Shown piece by piece: positions 30,940 through 42,157 of a stretch of DNA of 64,000 nucleotides (position 1 is its first letter; each line of letters opens with the position of its first letter). The DNA comes from Isoetes taiwanensis (taxonomy: Eukaryota; Streptophyta; Lycopodiopsida; Isoetales; Isoetaceae), in the NCBI GenBank assembly GCA_021234155.1, contig JAJEKV010000062.1:3445305-3509304 (forward strand), given 5' to 3'. Position numbers and translations under genes: made by a program. Below the pieces are notes generated by a model, which ran no database searches, was not told the DNA's origin, and was given only the letters and a program-made list of their open reading frames with translations.

Positions 30940-31510
30940 TAGTAATCCATATGTAGTCCTCATAGATACAGGTAGCTCTCACAATTTTGCATCTCCTAGG
31001 TTGGCTGCCTTAATGAAGAACAAGGTATTGAAGTCTAAGCCAAGGCCAGTAGCTATGGCAAACGGCGCCATTCGGCACACAAGGGGCAGGAGAATCATCT
31101 TTGACATAGACCTTAGTGGGGCTAAGTGGCCGATGGGAGCGGAAGTCATGGATATCGGGAAATACGATCTTATAGTGGGGATGGAATTCTTGAAGCCAGC
31201 CAAAGCCATGATTGATTGCGACCGGAACGAAGTCACCATGACGGCACCAGACGGCAGCAAATTGATAGTGAAAGGTAAGAAGCTAGATTCTCCCATGCAG
31301 TGTATCTCTTTGAAGCAGCTAAGGAAGAGTATAGAAAGGAATAAGGTGGACTACATCTTGAGGATGGAATCAGTTGAGCCGGGCAAGCAGGATGGAAGTG
31401 ATCCAAAGGGAAATCAATTGCCCAGGCAGATAGCAAGGCTTATTTCCGAATTCAAGGATGTATTCCGGATGAAAACCGCGTACCGCCACCTTATAGGGTG
31501 TGGAATGTGA
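30940..31510 (+). pseudogene. Aspartic protease and RT linker of the chromovirus
   Basis: The retropepsin active site reads VVLIDTGSSHNFAS (about 30953-30990), followed in frame by LAALMKNKVL, IIFDIDLSGAKWPMG and the flap-distal YDLIVGMEFL. The Asp-Thr-Gly triad is intact. The frame continues into the linker (LISEFKDVF) before RT and stops at TGA 31508. It processes the Gag-Pol polyprotein in active elements; here it is separated from RT by frameshifts. Confidence 0.8.
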
Positions 31511-31813
31511 GATCACGCTGGCTCCGTGATGCTTAAGCCTACCAAGAAGGCCATATAGAATGAGCACCCTGAATTGATTGAGCTCAAGAAGCGGCTTCAG
31601 GAATTGCTTGAGCTTGGCTTTATAAGAGCAAGTGTGTCTCCTTCTGAGCACCTATACTCTTTTGTGAAGAAGAAAGATGGGAGCTTAAGAATGTGCATAG
31701 ACTATCGCCCACCAATAAGCGCACGATAAAGAACAAATATGCATTGCCAAGGGCGAGATGACCTAATGGACCCGCTTACAAGGAGCAAAGGTATTCTCTA
31801 AAATTGATTTGAG
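31511..31813 (+). pseudogene. RT N-terminal fingers, frameshifted
   Basis: Readable pieces include [20 protein letters not shown] (about 31580) then [23 protein letters not shown], and KIDLRWGYH at about 31801 just before the long frame. These are the conserved Ty3/gypsy fingers motifs (GxIRxSxSPxxxP, KKKDGSxRMCxDYR, KIDLRxGYHQ). A one-base frameshift near 31828 separates them from the polymerase frame. Confidence 0.75.
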
Positions 31814-34333
31814 GTGGGGATACCATCGATAAGAATAAAAGAAGAGGATATCCATAAGACCGCTTTCAGAACGCGGTATGGTCATTTTGAGTTTATAGTA
31901 ATGCCCTTTGGACTATCGAACGCTCCAGCAACGTTTATGCGCCTCATGAACGACATCTTCAGAGACTTCTTGGATGAGTTTGTTATTGTCTTCTTCGACG
32001 ACATTCTAATCTACAGCAAGTCCCTCGAGGAGCATTGTCAGCATCTCAGGAAAGTGTTGGAGAAGTTGAGACGTCATCGGTTGTATGGGAAGCTCTCCAA
32101 ATGCCACTTTGCAACAGGCCGAGTGGAATATTTGGGGCATGTTGTAACATCCGAGGGAATTTCCACAGATCCATCTAAGATAGAGGCAATAGTTGATTGG
32201 CCAGCTCCAAGGAATGTGGCAGAAGTGAGAAGCTTTCTTGGGTTAGCGGGATATTACAGAAAGTTCGTGAAGGACTTTGCTAAGTGGGCGTCCCCTTTGT
32301 CGGACCTCACCAAGGCCAAGAAGATTAAGGATTGGACTAGTCATTGGTTAGAGAAAGTCCAAGCTTCCTTCGAGAAGCTTAAGGAGGCCTTAACAACAGC
32401 ACCAGTGCTTGTTCTCCCGGATCCGAGTAAAGATAAGTTGGTAGCAACAGATGCAAGTAAGATAGCAACAGGAGCAGTCTTGATGCAAGAAGGAAGGGTA
32501 GTCGCCTACGACTCGAAGAAGATGAACGACGCCGAGCAACGCTACCCAACCCATGATCAGGAGCTGCTAGCCATTGTCAGGGCATTAAGGATATGGAGGC
32601 ATTATTTGCTGGGGAGGAAGTTTCAGTTGGATACTGATCACCAGAGTCTGCAGTATCTTTTTACCCAGCCACTCCTCAATTTAAGGCAAAGGAGGTGGAT
32701 GGAATTTCTTGAGGAGTATGATTTTGATATTGTATATAAGCCCGGCAAGCTTAATGTTGTAGCAGATGCCCTCTCCAGGAGACCATTTCAGACAAGAACG
32801 CATTGTAATGCGATTTCCACTCTTTCGAGTGAGTTTGGCAAGAAGATTGGGGAGTCCTTGCCAACCGATGTGGACTTCAAGGAGGTGTGGGAAAGCCTCT
32901 CCAAGGAAGCCAGAACAGATAAAGAGCGGGAAGCCTTCAAGCATTATAAGAAGGAAGGCAACCTGTTGTATCACAAGCATAAGTTGTGTGTGCCCGAATC
33001 ATCAGGAGTAAGGAAGCTAATTCTTCATGACACACATAACAGCCCAATAGCAGGGCATGCTGGCTTCATGAAGACCTATTTCAAGATTCGAAGTAGTTAC
33101 TTCTGGCCAGGAATGAAGAGGCAGATAGCTGCATATATTCGGGATTGCCAGTTATGTCAGCAGACCAAAGCGGAGCAACTTCGGATTCCAGGTGCTTTAG
33201 AGCCATTGGGGGTGCCAAATGCGAAGTGGGAGGTCATAAGCATGGATTTCATTACAGGGCTCCCTAGAACTCTTCGAGGCAAGGATGCATTGATGGTTGT
33301 CGTGGACAAGTTATCTAAGATGGCACATTTTGTGCCTTGCAAGACTACTGACACCGCATTAGATACTGCCAAGTTATTTGTAAGGGAGATTTTTAGACTC
33401 CATGGCATGCCTCGGGAGATAATATCTGATAGAGATTCTAAGTTTATGAGTGCCTTTTGGCAGGATCTCTTTAGCACCATTCAGACGAAGCTCTCCATGA
33501 GCACGGCATATCATCCCCAAACAGATGGCCAGACGGAGAGGACGAATCGGATCATTGAAGACATGCTTCGAAGCTATGTGTGGAACAAGCAGTCCAAGTG
33601 GGATGAGTACATCCACTTGGTGGAATTCGCCTACAATAGTGCCAAGCAAGAGTCATCTCAGATGTCTCCGTTTATGGTAAATTACGGGTACCAGTGCTTA
33701 ACCCCGGATACCTGGCACAATCCTGTGTCGAAGGTGGAAGTATCCCAGCAGATGTTAGGGGATATGCAGCAGCTAGTGGAAGAAGTAAGGGGTTACTTAT
33801 TGGCAGCAAGAAGTCGGCAGAAGAGTGTAGCCGACAAGCACAGGACCGTAAGAGAGTTCAAGGTAGGCGATAGCGTTTGGTTGAAGATCAAGGTGAAGCA
33901 AGCCAAGCTTCGGATTGGGAGTTGTAAGAAGCTTGCCCCTAGGTGGGCTGGTCCGTTCAAGATTTTGGAGAGAGTGGGCTCTCAAGCCTACAAGTTGGAT
34001 CTTCCGGCCCATCTCAAAGTTCACAAGGTCTTCCACGTAAGTTTATTAAAAAGGCACAATCCTAACCCTGAGGAGGTTTTGGATACTCCAACCTTGTTGG
34101 AAATGACGGAGGAGCAAGTAGAAATAGTGCCTGAATTACTTCTTGATAAGTCATTCAAGAAGACTAGGAGGTCTCAGTTCCTCCAATATTTGGTTAAGTG
34201 GAAGCACTTGCCCGTGGAAGATGCGACATGGGTATTGAAGCAAGATTTGGAGAAGCAATACCCAGAGTTTATGAAGGAGTTTGATGGGCGAGTCGTCTCC
34301 GACTTGGTCGACCCCGACTTGCCAGGTGGTTAG
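31814..34333 (+). CDS. Chromovirus Pol: RT, RNase H, integrase, chromodomain
   Basis: An 839-codon frame without stops. The GTG at 31814 is only where the frame opens. Residues: RT palm [12 protein letters not shown] 30-41 and catalytic FFDD 60-63; RNase H catalytic D213, E250, D273 or D275, D318; integrase zinc site H408, H415, C445, C448; integrase triad D478, D539, E575 (the last in TDGQTERTN); GPF module WAGPF 711-715; chromodomain about 771-823 with [10 protein letters not shown] and [11 protein letters not shown]. The C-terminal chromodomain after GPF defines a chromovirus and usually guides integration to heterochromatin. RT N-terminal fingers are lost by frameshift, so the protein as read would be inactive. 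Confidence 0.95.
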   Translation: MGIPSIRIKEEDIHKTAFRTRYGHFEFIVMPFGLSNAPATFMRLMNDIFRDFLDEFVIVFFDDILIYSKSLEEHCQHLRKVLEKLRRHRLYGKLSKCHFATGRVEYLGHVVTSEGISTDPSKIEAIVDWPAPRNVAEVRSFLGLAGYYRKFVKDFAKWASPLSDLTKAKKIKDWTSHWLEKVQASFEKLKEALTTAPVLVLPDPSKDKLVATDASKIATGAVLMQEGRVVAYDSKKMNDAEQRYPTHDQELLAIVRALRIWRHYLLGRKFQLDTDHQSLQYLFTQPLLNLRQRRWMEFLEEYDFDIVYKPGKLNVVADALSRRPFQTRTHCNAISTLSSEFGKKIGESLPTDVDFKEVWESLSKEARTDKEREAFKHYKKEGNLLYHKHKLCVPESSGVRKLILHDTHNSPIAGHAGFMKTYFKIRSSYFWPGMKRQIAAYIRDCQLCQQTKAEQLRIPGALEPLGVPNAKWEVISMDFITGLPRTLRGKDALMVVVDKLSKMAHFVPCKTTDTALDTAKLFVREIFRLHGMPREIISDRDSKFMSAFWQDLFSTIQTKLSMSTAYHPQTDGQTERTNRIIEDMLRSYVWNKQSKWDEYIHLVEFAYNSAKQESSQMSPFMVNYGYQCLTPDTWHNPVSKVEVSQQMLGDMQQLVEEVRGYLLAARSRQKSVADKHRTVREFKVGDSVWLKIKVKQAKLRIGSCKKLAPRWAGPFKILERVGSQAYKLDLPAHLKVHKVFHVSLLKRHNPNPEEVLDTPTLLEMTEEQVEIVPELLLDKSFKKTRRSQFLQYLVKWKHLPVEDATWVLKQDLEKQYPEFMKEFDGRVVSDLVDPDLPGG

Positions 34334-34404
34334 CTAGTATGTTGTTAGTTAGCCTTAAGCCTGGCGCATGCATTCTAGTTAATAGGGTGCATGTGCCAGA
34401 ACCT
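34334..34404 (+). other. Start of the 3' untranslated region of Pol
   Basis: Seventy bases after the TAG stop, without coding features, leading into the hairpin array. Confidence 0.5.
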
Positions 34405-34800
34405 TGGATCGTGTGGGCGATGATGGGATACGCCTTTAGGGCATTCTCTAGGCCACACGCACCAAGAGGTGCACATGACCATTAGGGTCATGTGAGTGAG
34501 GAATGAGGCATGGTGGGCGATGATGGGACATCGATCGGATGATCTCTATGCCACGATGCGGGGTACGCACACCTGGCCGTAGGAGGGTCATGGTGAAGGT
34601 TAAAGTGATCATGCGCGATGATGGGATCGTGAGACGTTCCCTAGCTTCAAACCCGTGGGGCATGATGCACTAGGGGTACTTGGCACCGGGTAACCGAGTA
34701 CAAGGTAGCACTCGATCATGGGCGATGATGGGAGCATCTTAAATGATCCTTAAGCTCAAATCCGAAAGGGCCATGATCTTGGGCAAGGTAGTAGGACAAC
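34405..34800 (+). repeat. Four tandem hairpin repeats of about 100 bp
   Basis: The core GCGATGATGGGA occurs at 34417, 34517, 34615 and 34722. In each unit the bases just before the core pair with bases 30-55 nt after it, but the paired sequences differ: CGTGTGG/CCACACG; GGCATGG/TCTATGCC; AGTG-ATCATGC/GCATGATGCACT (one bulge); GATCATGG/CCATGATC. A further hairpin CACATGACC/GGTCATGTG (34472-34494) lies between units 1 and 2. Conserved single-stranded core with variable but complementary stems indicates selection on structure. It lies between the pol stop and the polypurine tract. Confidence 0.75.
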
Positions 34801-35180
34801 CTTGAGTCAAGAGTTCGACTCAAGGAGGTAAGGGGGTGGTCCCCTAAAACCACAAATTATTAACTAAACTAATGTAATGTGCTCCTTTTGCAGGCAAGTA
34901 GAAGGTGGACTTCAACTAGGAGCGCATTACGAGAAGATATGGGGAGCCATAATTTAGATTATGAACCCTAATAACTCTTACAATAATGTTTTGAATTATC
35001 GTAAGAAATAACCGTGTTAAGGCTATATAATTTTGTATAAGTACAAATATAGCCTAAATTTTGACTTGAACTAATAAAACTTGATTACTATAATAAACTA
35101 AAGGTTATGACATGTTGTTGTTGCTTCAGGGGGCATAAGGTGGGTTCGTCACCTTAGCGCAATCTTTGAGGACGAAAGCA
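34801..35180 (+). other. Non-coding 3' region before the polypurine tract
   Basis: AT-rich sequence containing a possible intron-like ACTAAACTAATGTAATGTGCTCCTTTTGCAG (acceptor near 34894) and no recognised coding region. Confidence 0.4.
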
Positions 35181-35194
35181 TTGGGGGGGGAGAA
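35181..35194 (+). promoter_or_regulatory. Polypurine tract
   Basis: TTGGGGGGGGAGAA directly precedes the TGTGAC start of LTR B. It is the expected plus-strand primer of an LTR retrotransposon. Confidence 0.85.
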
Positions 35195-36839
35195 TGTGAC
35201 GGTCCGGGAAATATCGCCATAAATACGTATATTCTCGGATCGTCACCATACAAGTCTATCTTCATAGCCTTGTATACCATAGATTGTGGCACTAGGGGCA
35301 TGGCCAAGTTATTCTCATAACTTAGCCAACCATAGGTTAGACCATTATCCACGTGGCCTCAACCTATTGGGCACTGCCACCACACGGGGACTCACCCAAT
35401 TGGTGCCACGTGGCATCCTAGGTGGACCCTAACTTATTTAGGCCTAAACCCTAACCCTAGGCCTCTTTTCCAGCCCTAACACCCAGAGACTCACCTACTC
35501 GTTCGAAACCCCGTTTCGAACATCGTTTGCTGTGGCATAGACTGGTGCAGCAGCCCCAGCAGGGTAGACTCGTTCTTGGAGCAAGACCAGCATCGCGAGA
35601 GTCGGAGACCATGGAGGCAATACCGGATCTGGAGGGAGAGCTTGAGAGCGGTATGTAGGATAGTAGTTGTGATAGCTCATCCGGAATTAGCATTCCAATT
35701 GGTGCTAGTATCTTGTATCTAGAGTAGAGCCATCCTAGAACCGTATTTAACATCTTGAACCCTAATCAACGAACCCTAACCATTAGTTAGATTGTATGAT
35801 TAGGTTAAGATGTTCTTCTTATGATTATTCTCATGATATGATGATTATGTGATGATGGTTGATCATGTTTGCTCCTCTTGTATTGGGAAGGGGGGTAGAG
35901 ACCTAGAGCCATATGTAGTATGTTCCTAGAGTAGATCCCTTAGTTCCTATTAGTTGCGGCACGTGCATAGGAGCCCACCGGGCTATCGAGGCTATGACAT
36001 GACTCAGCACCATACGGGGGGGGCCGGAGGGAATGTGGAGGGAGAATCCCTGCCAAAGTGGGGGCCGGGGGATCCCATAGTGAGCTAGGCTTATGGTGGG
36101 TCACGCCCGTGTGGGGCGAGCATGGGTCCGACACCTCCACGGGCAGCGGTGTGCCTCTGCCTCGGGAGCTGCAAGTGTTGGCTTGGCTCTCGTTTTGGGG
36201 GTTAAGTCGGGTGCGAATCGTGTGTCGCCACGCGATTCTCTAGCCACCCACGGAACCTCTAGACCACAGGAAGGGGAGATGCAACCCTTCTGCCTCATCG
36301 GACCCGGGGAGATGCAACCTAGAGTAGTCCCGATGGGTGATGCCATGGGATTATTATCCGGAAGGCTAGAGTCATGCGAGCCTGATTTAGCCCATCTGCA
36401 AAGTATGCACAGGAGGGGTGGATGGAGTGGTCAACCCTAGCCATTGTTCTATGCCAGCCCTCGTCATTGCCATGACTCGGTCTGCTCTATCCTGAGGCCT
36501 AGCCGGTCAGTCATCCTCCTTACGAGTCTGAGCCGGGGTAGGAGCTCTCATGTTTTACGGTTTGTGTTTATCATCTTTGTATTGGTATATGGGTGATGCA
36601 CTACCCTTCGAGGTAGTATTTGTATATGTTTGATGCTAGTTCTGACGTGTTATCGCGTCCGCTGTTATAGGAGCCCATAGGGGAAGGGCGCGCAAGACAC
36701 CTTCGTATTCCCTCCCCGCACTAGGGATCACCTCAGAGTGCGGGGTAGACGAAGGGCCCGTGCGGTTGTTGAGCCGGACGGGGGATTTCCTGCCGAGTGT
36801 ACGGCTGGGCGCCGTATGTTTAGCAGAAATGTGACGGTC
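35195..36839 (+). repeat. 3' LTR, first copy (LTR B)
   Basis: It starts TGTGACGGTCCGGG after the polypurine tract and is collinear with LTR C over its whole length, with scattered indels. The terminal GGGAGCGTCACA is missing; it ends GTTTAGCAG followed by AAA and then the TGTG of LTR C. Telo-box-like AAACCCTAACCCTAG occurs near 35447-35460 and AACCCTAA again near 35757-35780. No ORF shared with LTR C is convincing. Confidence 0.85.
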
Positions 36840-38464
36840 CAGGGGAATATACGCCATAAATACGTATATTCCTGGATCCGTCACCATACAAGTCTATCTT
36901 CATAGCCTTGTATACCATAGATTGTGGCACTAGGGGGCATGGCCAAGTTATTCTCATAACTTAGCCAACCATAGGTTAGACCATTATCCACGTGGCCTCA
37001 ACCTATTGGGCACCCGCCACACAGGACTCACCCAATTGGTGCCACGTGGCATCCTAGGTGGACCTAACTTATTTAGGCCTAAACCCTAACCCTAGACCTC
37101 TTTTCCAGCCCTAACACCCAGAGACTCACCTACTCGTTCGAAACCCCGTTTCGAACATCGTTTGGTGCAGCAGCCCCAGCAGGGTAGACTCGTTCTTGGA
37201 GCAAGACCAGCATCGCGAGAGTCGGAGACCATGGAGGCACACGGATCTGGAGGGAGAGCTTCAGGAGCAGGTATGTAGGATAGTAGTTGTGATAGCTCAT
37301 CTGGAATTAGCATTCCAGCTGTGCTAGTATCTTGTATCTAGAGTAGAGCCATCCTAGAACCCGTATTTAACATCTTGAACCCTAATCAACGAACCCTAAC
37401 CATTAGTTAGATTGTATGATTAGGTTAAGATGTTCTTCTTATGATTATTCTCATGATATGATGATTATGTGATGATGGTTGATCATGTTTGCTCCTCTTG
37501 TATTGGGAAGGGGGGTAGAGACCTAGGGCCATATGTAGTATGTTCCTAGAGTAGATCCCTTAGTTCCTATTAGTTGCTGGGCTGTGCATAGGAGCCCACC
37601 GGGCTATCGAGGCTATGACATGACTCAAGCACCATACAAGCGGGCCGAGGAAATGTGGAGGAGGATCCCTGCCGAAAGTGGGGGCTTGAGGGGGATCCCA
37701 TAGTGAGCTAGGCTTATGGTCGGTCACTTCGTGTGGGCCGAGCATGGGTCCGACACCTCCCCGGGGCACCCGGTGTCGCCCCCCGCCTCTCGAGGCTGCA
37801 AGTGTTGGCTTGGCTCTCGTTTTGGGGGGTTAAGTCGGGTACGAATCGTGTGTCGCCACGATTCTCTAGCCACCCACGGAACCTCTAGACCCTGGGAAGG
37901 GGAGATGCAACCCTTCCTGCCTCATCGGACCAGGGAGATGCAACCTGGAGTAGTCCTGATGGGTGATGCCATGGGATTGCGTATCCGGAAGGCTAGAGTC
38001 ATGCCAGAGCCTGATTTAGCCCATCGCAAAGTATGCCGGGAGGGGCGGATGGAGTGGTCAACCCTAGCCATTGTTCTATGCCAGCCCCTCGTCATTGCCA
38101 TGACTTCGGTGCGCTCTATCACGAGGCCCTGGCGGGCGGTCATCCTCCCACGAGTGCGAGGCGGGTAGGAGCTCTCATGTTTTACGGTTTGTGTTTATCA
38201 TCTTTGTATTGGTATATGGGTGATGCACTACCCTTCGAGGTAGTATTTGTATATGTTTGATGCTAGTTCTAACGTGTTATCGCTTCCGCTGTTATAGGAG
38301 CCCATAGGGGAAGGGCGCGCAAGACGCCTTCGTATTCCCTCCCCGCACTAGGGATCACCTCAGAGTGCGGGGTAGACGAAGGGCCCGTGCGGTTGTTGAG
38401 CCGGACGGGGGATTTCCTGCCGAGTGTACGGCTGGGCGCCGTATGTTTAGCAGGGAGCGTCACA
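36840..38464 (+). repeat. 3' LTR, second copy (LTR C)
   Basis: It starts TGTGACGGTCCAGGGG, identical to the left end LTR A, and ends GGGAGCGTCACA, giving inverted TGTGACG/CGTCACA termini. It is followed by the target duplication GATCT. LTR C is closer to A than to B in the first 85 bp, so A and C look like the true ends of the insertion and B an internal extra. Confidence 0.85.
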
Positions 38465-38590
38465 GATCTCAACAAGGCAGACAACATGGAGGATGGCATG
38501 GAATTCACATACAACAATAAGATGGCAAGCAGATCTGAAGAAGCCACCATGGAGAAAGCAAACATGAAGGGATGTCCAACAAAGATTTGA
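38465..38590 (+). pseudogene. Right part of the ORF interrupted by the chromovirus
   Basis: Beginning with the duplicated GATCT, the frame reads NKADNMEDGMEFTYNNKMAS then EEATMEKANMKGCPTKI and TGA. Joined to the left part at 25467 the frame is continuous, which dates the insertion after this ORF existed. Confidence 0.55.
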
Positions 38591-38841
38591 TCCAGAATTG
38601 TAAATGGGTGTTGTGCAGATAGTATTAAATCTATTTGTAACTAGTAGATCTAGCAATTCATGAGCAAAAATTCTGCTGATGCATGGGCTTAAATTAGGAA
38701 TATAGAAAACTAGCACAGGGCATGCTAGAAAATAAAACAGATGCCAATGAGCATAGGAAGTAGTTAAGTAAGTGAATTTGGTGGCCGCTAAGGCCATTAT
38801 AAATTGGATAGTAGACTCTATGAATAATTGAAGGCAAATAC

Positions 38842-39232
38842 TTGAAGGCATGCCTACCAAGGTTCCAAAGCAGGTTGCTATCTAGATACAGAACAGGTTC
38901 CCATAAACTGGCAGTAGAAACAGGCAGATGGTCAAAAACCCCAATAGAAGGCCGGGTTTGTCAATCATGCAAAACAGGAGACATTGAAGATGAACAACAT
39001 GTTTTCCTACATTGTCCAGAGTATGTACATATCCGACATGTTTTCGGTATTCAAGTGGTCGATCTTTACTCATTATTTTCTCTTCCACCACTGACATTAG
39101 GACCATATATAAAGGCGGTGGATGCACACCGTTCCTTGTTACAAAAGCTGTAAAAATATTGTTTCATGTGCTCCATGGTCTCTCGAGGCCCAAGAGAGCA
39201 ATAGATATAAATTAAATTAAATTAAATTAATT
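38842..39232 (+). mobile_element. LINE 3' fragment with zinc-finger C-terminus and (TTAAA)n tail
   Basis: The 103-codon frame reads LLSRYRTGSHKLAVETGRW, then C-x2-C-x10-H-x4-C in CQSCKTGDIEDEQHVFLHC, the nucleic-acid-binding C-terminus of LINE-type ORF2. The non-coding 3' end carries GGTCTCTCGAGGCCCAAGAG and finishes with ATTAAATTAAATTAAATTAA (about 39211-39232), a simple-repeat tail. It is 5'-truncated, as LINE insertions commonly are. The same module occurs at 42.3-42.8 and 54.5-55.0 kb. Confidence 0.7.
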
Positions 39233-40577
39233 CAAATGTGAGTAATTTGGCATTATTGCATGAATGCAGGCATGGTGATGGGGATGACCTCAAAGAAATT
39301 TATGACACCTGCTAGTAGCTTAGGCTCTTACCCATTTGCATGGCTAACTGTCCTTTGAATTTACTGCAGGTAACATATTTCTTTGCTCCTTGTTTCGTAT
39401 TATTTTATGGATCTAAAACTTGAAGCTAAATTCTGGATTGATAAAGCAACAATAAATGGCATTGGTTTGAGTAAACTGGCAATAAACTTGTAAGACAGTA
39501 GGGGCATACTGGTGTATTTCCGGGGAAACATTTGAGCAATCCGGGGGAAGTGCTATCGAGACTTTGGTTTATCTAGGCACGTGCTTCGTGAGATGGCTCA
39601 TGCATGTTTGTTGCCCGGAGTAACAAAATCTAGTTGGTAAAGAAGAAAAAATTCGGAAAGATTGGATATGAATGCAATTGAGACGTAATAGGCGATATTC
39701 TCTTTAAATTTCAGTAGTTACACAATGGAACACATGTAAGTTGATGTTTACTTTATTATAATAGTAACTGATAATAATTGATAAGGAAATATGTAATTAT
39801 GTTTTTTAGACAATGGTAGTTTCTACCTTAATAAATATACATGAGGATTTTTAAATTGTAGTGACTGTATGTACTATGGATATCAAGTCTTGACCTAACC
39901 ATAAGACTACTTGATTATGTTTATGACTGCAAATTGAATTTGTTTGTTACCTTCTAAGGTTTCAGGCAAATTGTAGTCTGTTCTAGTTAACCGGAGCAGA
40001 TTAGTTTTTTTTTTTTTAGATCATTATGCAATAATAAAGGTAAATAACCAGTTGCTTATTTATTGGCTATGGTTGCTAAAAATAAATGAGCTTGGAACAT
40101 GCATTTAAAGACTTGAGTATGGAAAGGCCTAATATGGCATAGTTTAAGTGGATTCCATTAAACAAAATTTGGCAAAAACCTCATCTGATAAATATTAAAG
40201 AAATATGAAAAGTCGGACATCGTTTAATTCTTGTCTAAGGCATTAATTTAGAAATATTGCCCATGATTTCTGGCAGACGTGACCTTAGGTATGAGCACAA
40301 TCGTGATCTTAGGGGTTTTGCTCAAAGCAAAGTGTGATGGTCTTGTCTAGTCAGGATCGCAGCAGGATCTTGGAGACTTTATATTCATAGCGTGTCATTT
40401 TATTTGTTTATTGTATGTACTTGAAATGATCCCTCAACAAACAAGTTTTTTTTTAAGGATTTGAGCCTTCATTATCCAGAGAATGGGGACTAAAAACTCA
40501 GTGGAGAGAATGTCCACCAAAGCAAATCCACCCAACTCAAATACAACATCTAAACAGTATGAAGAGCAAGCGAAATC
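39233..40577. other. No assignable feature
   Basis: AT-rich non-coding sequence. No gene, structured RNA or repeat boundary recognised. Confidence 0.45.
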
Positions 40578-40822
40578 TTATGAGTAAGTGTGAATCTGAA
40601 GATAGTGCTCCCAAATATGGCTCTTTACCTCATTAGCAATTGATGAGCACTTGAATGCTTTGACAAGGCATCGGGAAGGACCTGTGCAATTGAACAAGCA
40701 AGACCCTTGAATATGAGAAGATTCTTCCTTTTCCAAATGGACTAGATGATCTATGCTGAAGCCAAATGGAACACCCTTTTTTCTCAATTTTCCCAACCAT
40801 TTAGATAAACTGCTAATAACAC

Positions 40823-41261
40823 CTACTGGCTATTCAAATTGCAATGAAAGAGGCCTTGAAGCCATAACCAAGCATGCCTGACATGTCTACACAGGAAGAA
40901 GCAATGCTCAATTGTCTCGTCCCTCTGTGCACATAGGGGACAAAGTGCAAATACCTCTGGACTGAAATTTGTGCACCAGAATATTAATGCACAGACAACG
41001 ATGAATGACTTGCCACCATAAAACAGATACTTTGGGATGGAGCAATTTATCCCATACCCACTTCCATACTGCTTTTTGCTGGTCCCCAGGAATGACCAAA
41101 GGCCACTTGGATGGAGGCGGGAAGACGTCCGCAACAAGCAAGACCTTGTACATGGAATTCACCAACTTATCTGCTTTGACATGCTCATGAACTACCCAAG
41201 GCGTGGGGTCGCTATTGGAGGAAGAATTGAAGACACCTTTTGCCAAATAGCCCGATCCCAC
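40823..41261 (-). pseudogene. LINE zf-RVT domain
   Basis: The minus strand reads AVWKWVWDKLLHPKVSVLWW, HRCLCINILVHKF and, in a second frame, FALCPLCAQRDETIEHCFFLC and HAWLWLQGLF. This is the zinc-finger domain (zf-RVT type) that follows RT in plant L1-like LINEs: W-x-lP-K...C-x2-C...E-x-x-x-H-x-x-x-x-C. It is the 3' end of the LINE running leftward from 45.3 kb and is frameshifted within the domain. Confidence 0.8.
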
Positions 41262-41490
41262 CTTAAAAGGAGGAACTTAGCTTTAAACTTTCCCATGTCA
41301 GCAAAACTGCCTTTGATTATTATACCAATCAGCTATCATATACACACCTGCTGATCTCCATCGACACTGCGTCAATGGGTGGGCTGAAGATACCAGAAGA
41401 CCACCGTCCAATGGAATTCACCAACAACTTGCAGTAGTGCTAGTGTGCCAACGCAAGATGGTGGAAATGAAACAGAGATTGTACATTCTC

Positions 41491-42155
41491 CTACACAACT
41501 AGCAATCCTCTAAATGGAGAAGCATTAGGGTATGCGGTCAGTGGATAAAACAGATCCCAGGGGAAAAGTGGTCTAACAGATGGAGACCCAAAAGAAATGC
41601 ATATTTGCAAAGACTGATAAACAAGACGGGAACTCGGGGACTCGTCCACATTATTCAAAATTCTCCAAATAAACTTAGAAATTACCAATTTGTTCTGCAA
41701 AAGAAGATTGATCATCCCAAGACCGCCAAAAATGCTTTGGCAACACGTACTTTTTCCAACTGACTTTAACAGCAGCACCCTCCTCTGTTCCCTCCCAAAC
41801 GAAGTTCCTGACAATCCTAATAATAAGTTGTACTTTTGATTGTGGAGCCAACATGAATGAAGCCATATACACATGGGTGCTATTAAGAACTGACTTAACC
41901 ACAACAATTCGTCCTGCCATGGAAAGCTTAGTTGTGGACCACTGAATTAAGGTGTTTTTCTATAGGAACTTGAGTCTGTTGTGTCTTTTCGCCCTTAACC
42001 ACTGCCTCGCATCTCCTGATAAGATATGAATACCTACAGGGATACCAAGAAGTTTGGGTTTCTTTACCATGGGGAAGAATCTTCCATGGATAGGCAGTTA
42101 CACATGGTGGAAATGGAGAGTCCAATGCCCATAGTGCAGTGCACTTCTGTCCCAC
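41491..42155 (-). pseudogene. LINE RT thumb and connection, resumed after nested insertion
   Basis: From about 42150 leftward the reading is QKCTALWALDSPFPP, KPKLLGIPVGIHILSG (about 42060), RQWLRAKRHNRLKF, then MAGRIVVVKSVLNSTHVYMA and SKVQLIIRIVRNFVWEG, FGGLGMINLLLQNKLVISKF. These are the post-palm LSxAGRxxLxxSVL, FxWxG and GGLG motifs of plant LINE RT. Several frameshifts break the frame. Confidence 0.75.
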
Positions 42156-42157
42156 AA

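Larger units (their letters stand above)
25468..38464 (+). mobile_element. Chromovirus (Ty3/gypsy LTR retrotransposon with chromodomain)
   Basis: The left end TGTGACGGTCC and the right end CGTCACA give TG...CA termini, flanked by the identical pentamer GATCT at 25463-25467 and 38465-38469. Internal order: H3-like pseudogene, accessory ORF, gag, aspartic protease, RT, RNase H, integrase, chromodomain, hairpin-rich 3' region, polypurine tract, then two tandem LTRs. Only the first 90 bp or so of the left end match the right-hand LTRs, so the 5' LTR is rearranged, and no tRNA primer site was found. It may be one insertion altered by recombination, or a composite of two related elements. Confidence 0.8.

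Noticed and set aside
35440..35465. Interstitial telomere array
   Set aside because: Only about two CCCTAA units occur, and they repeat because the LTR repeats.
36093..38168. ORFs of 115 and 150 codons inside the LTRs
   Set aside because: The corresponding positions in the other LTR copy are frameshifted, so coding is not conserved.
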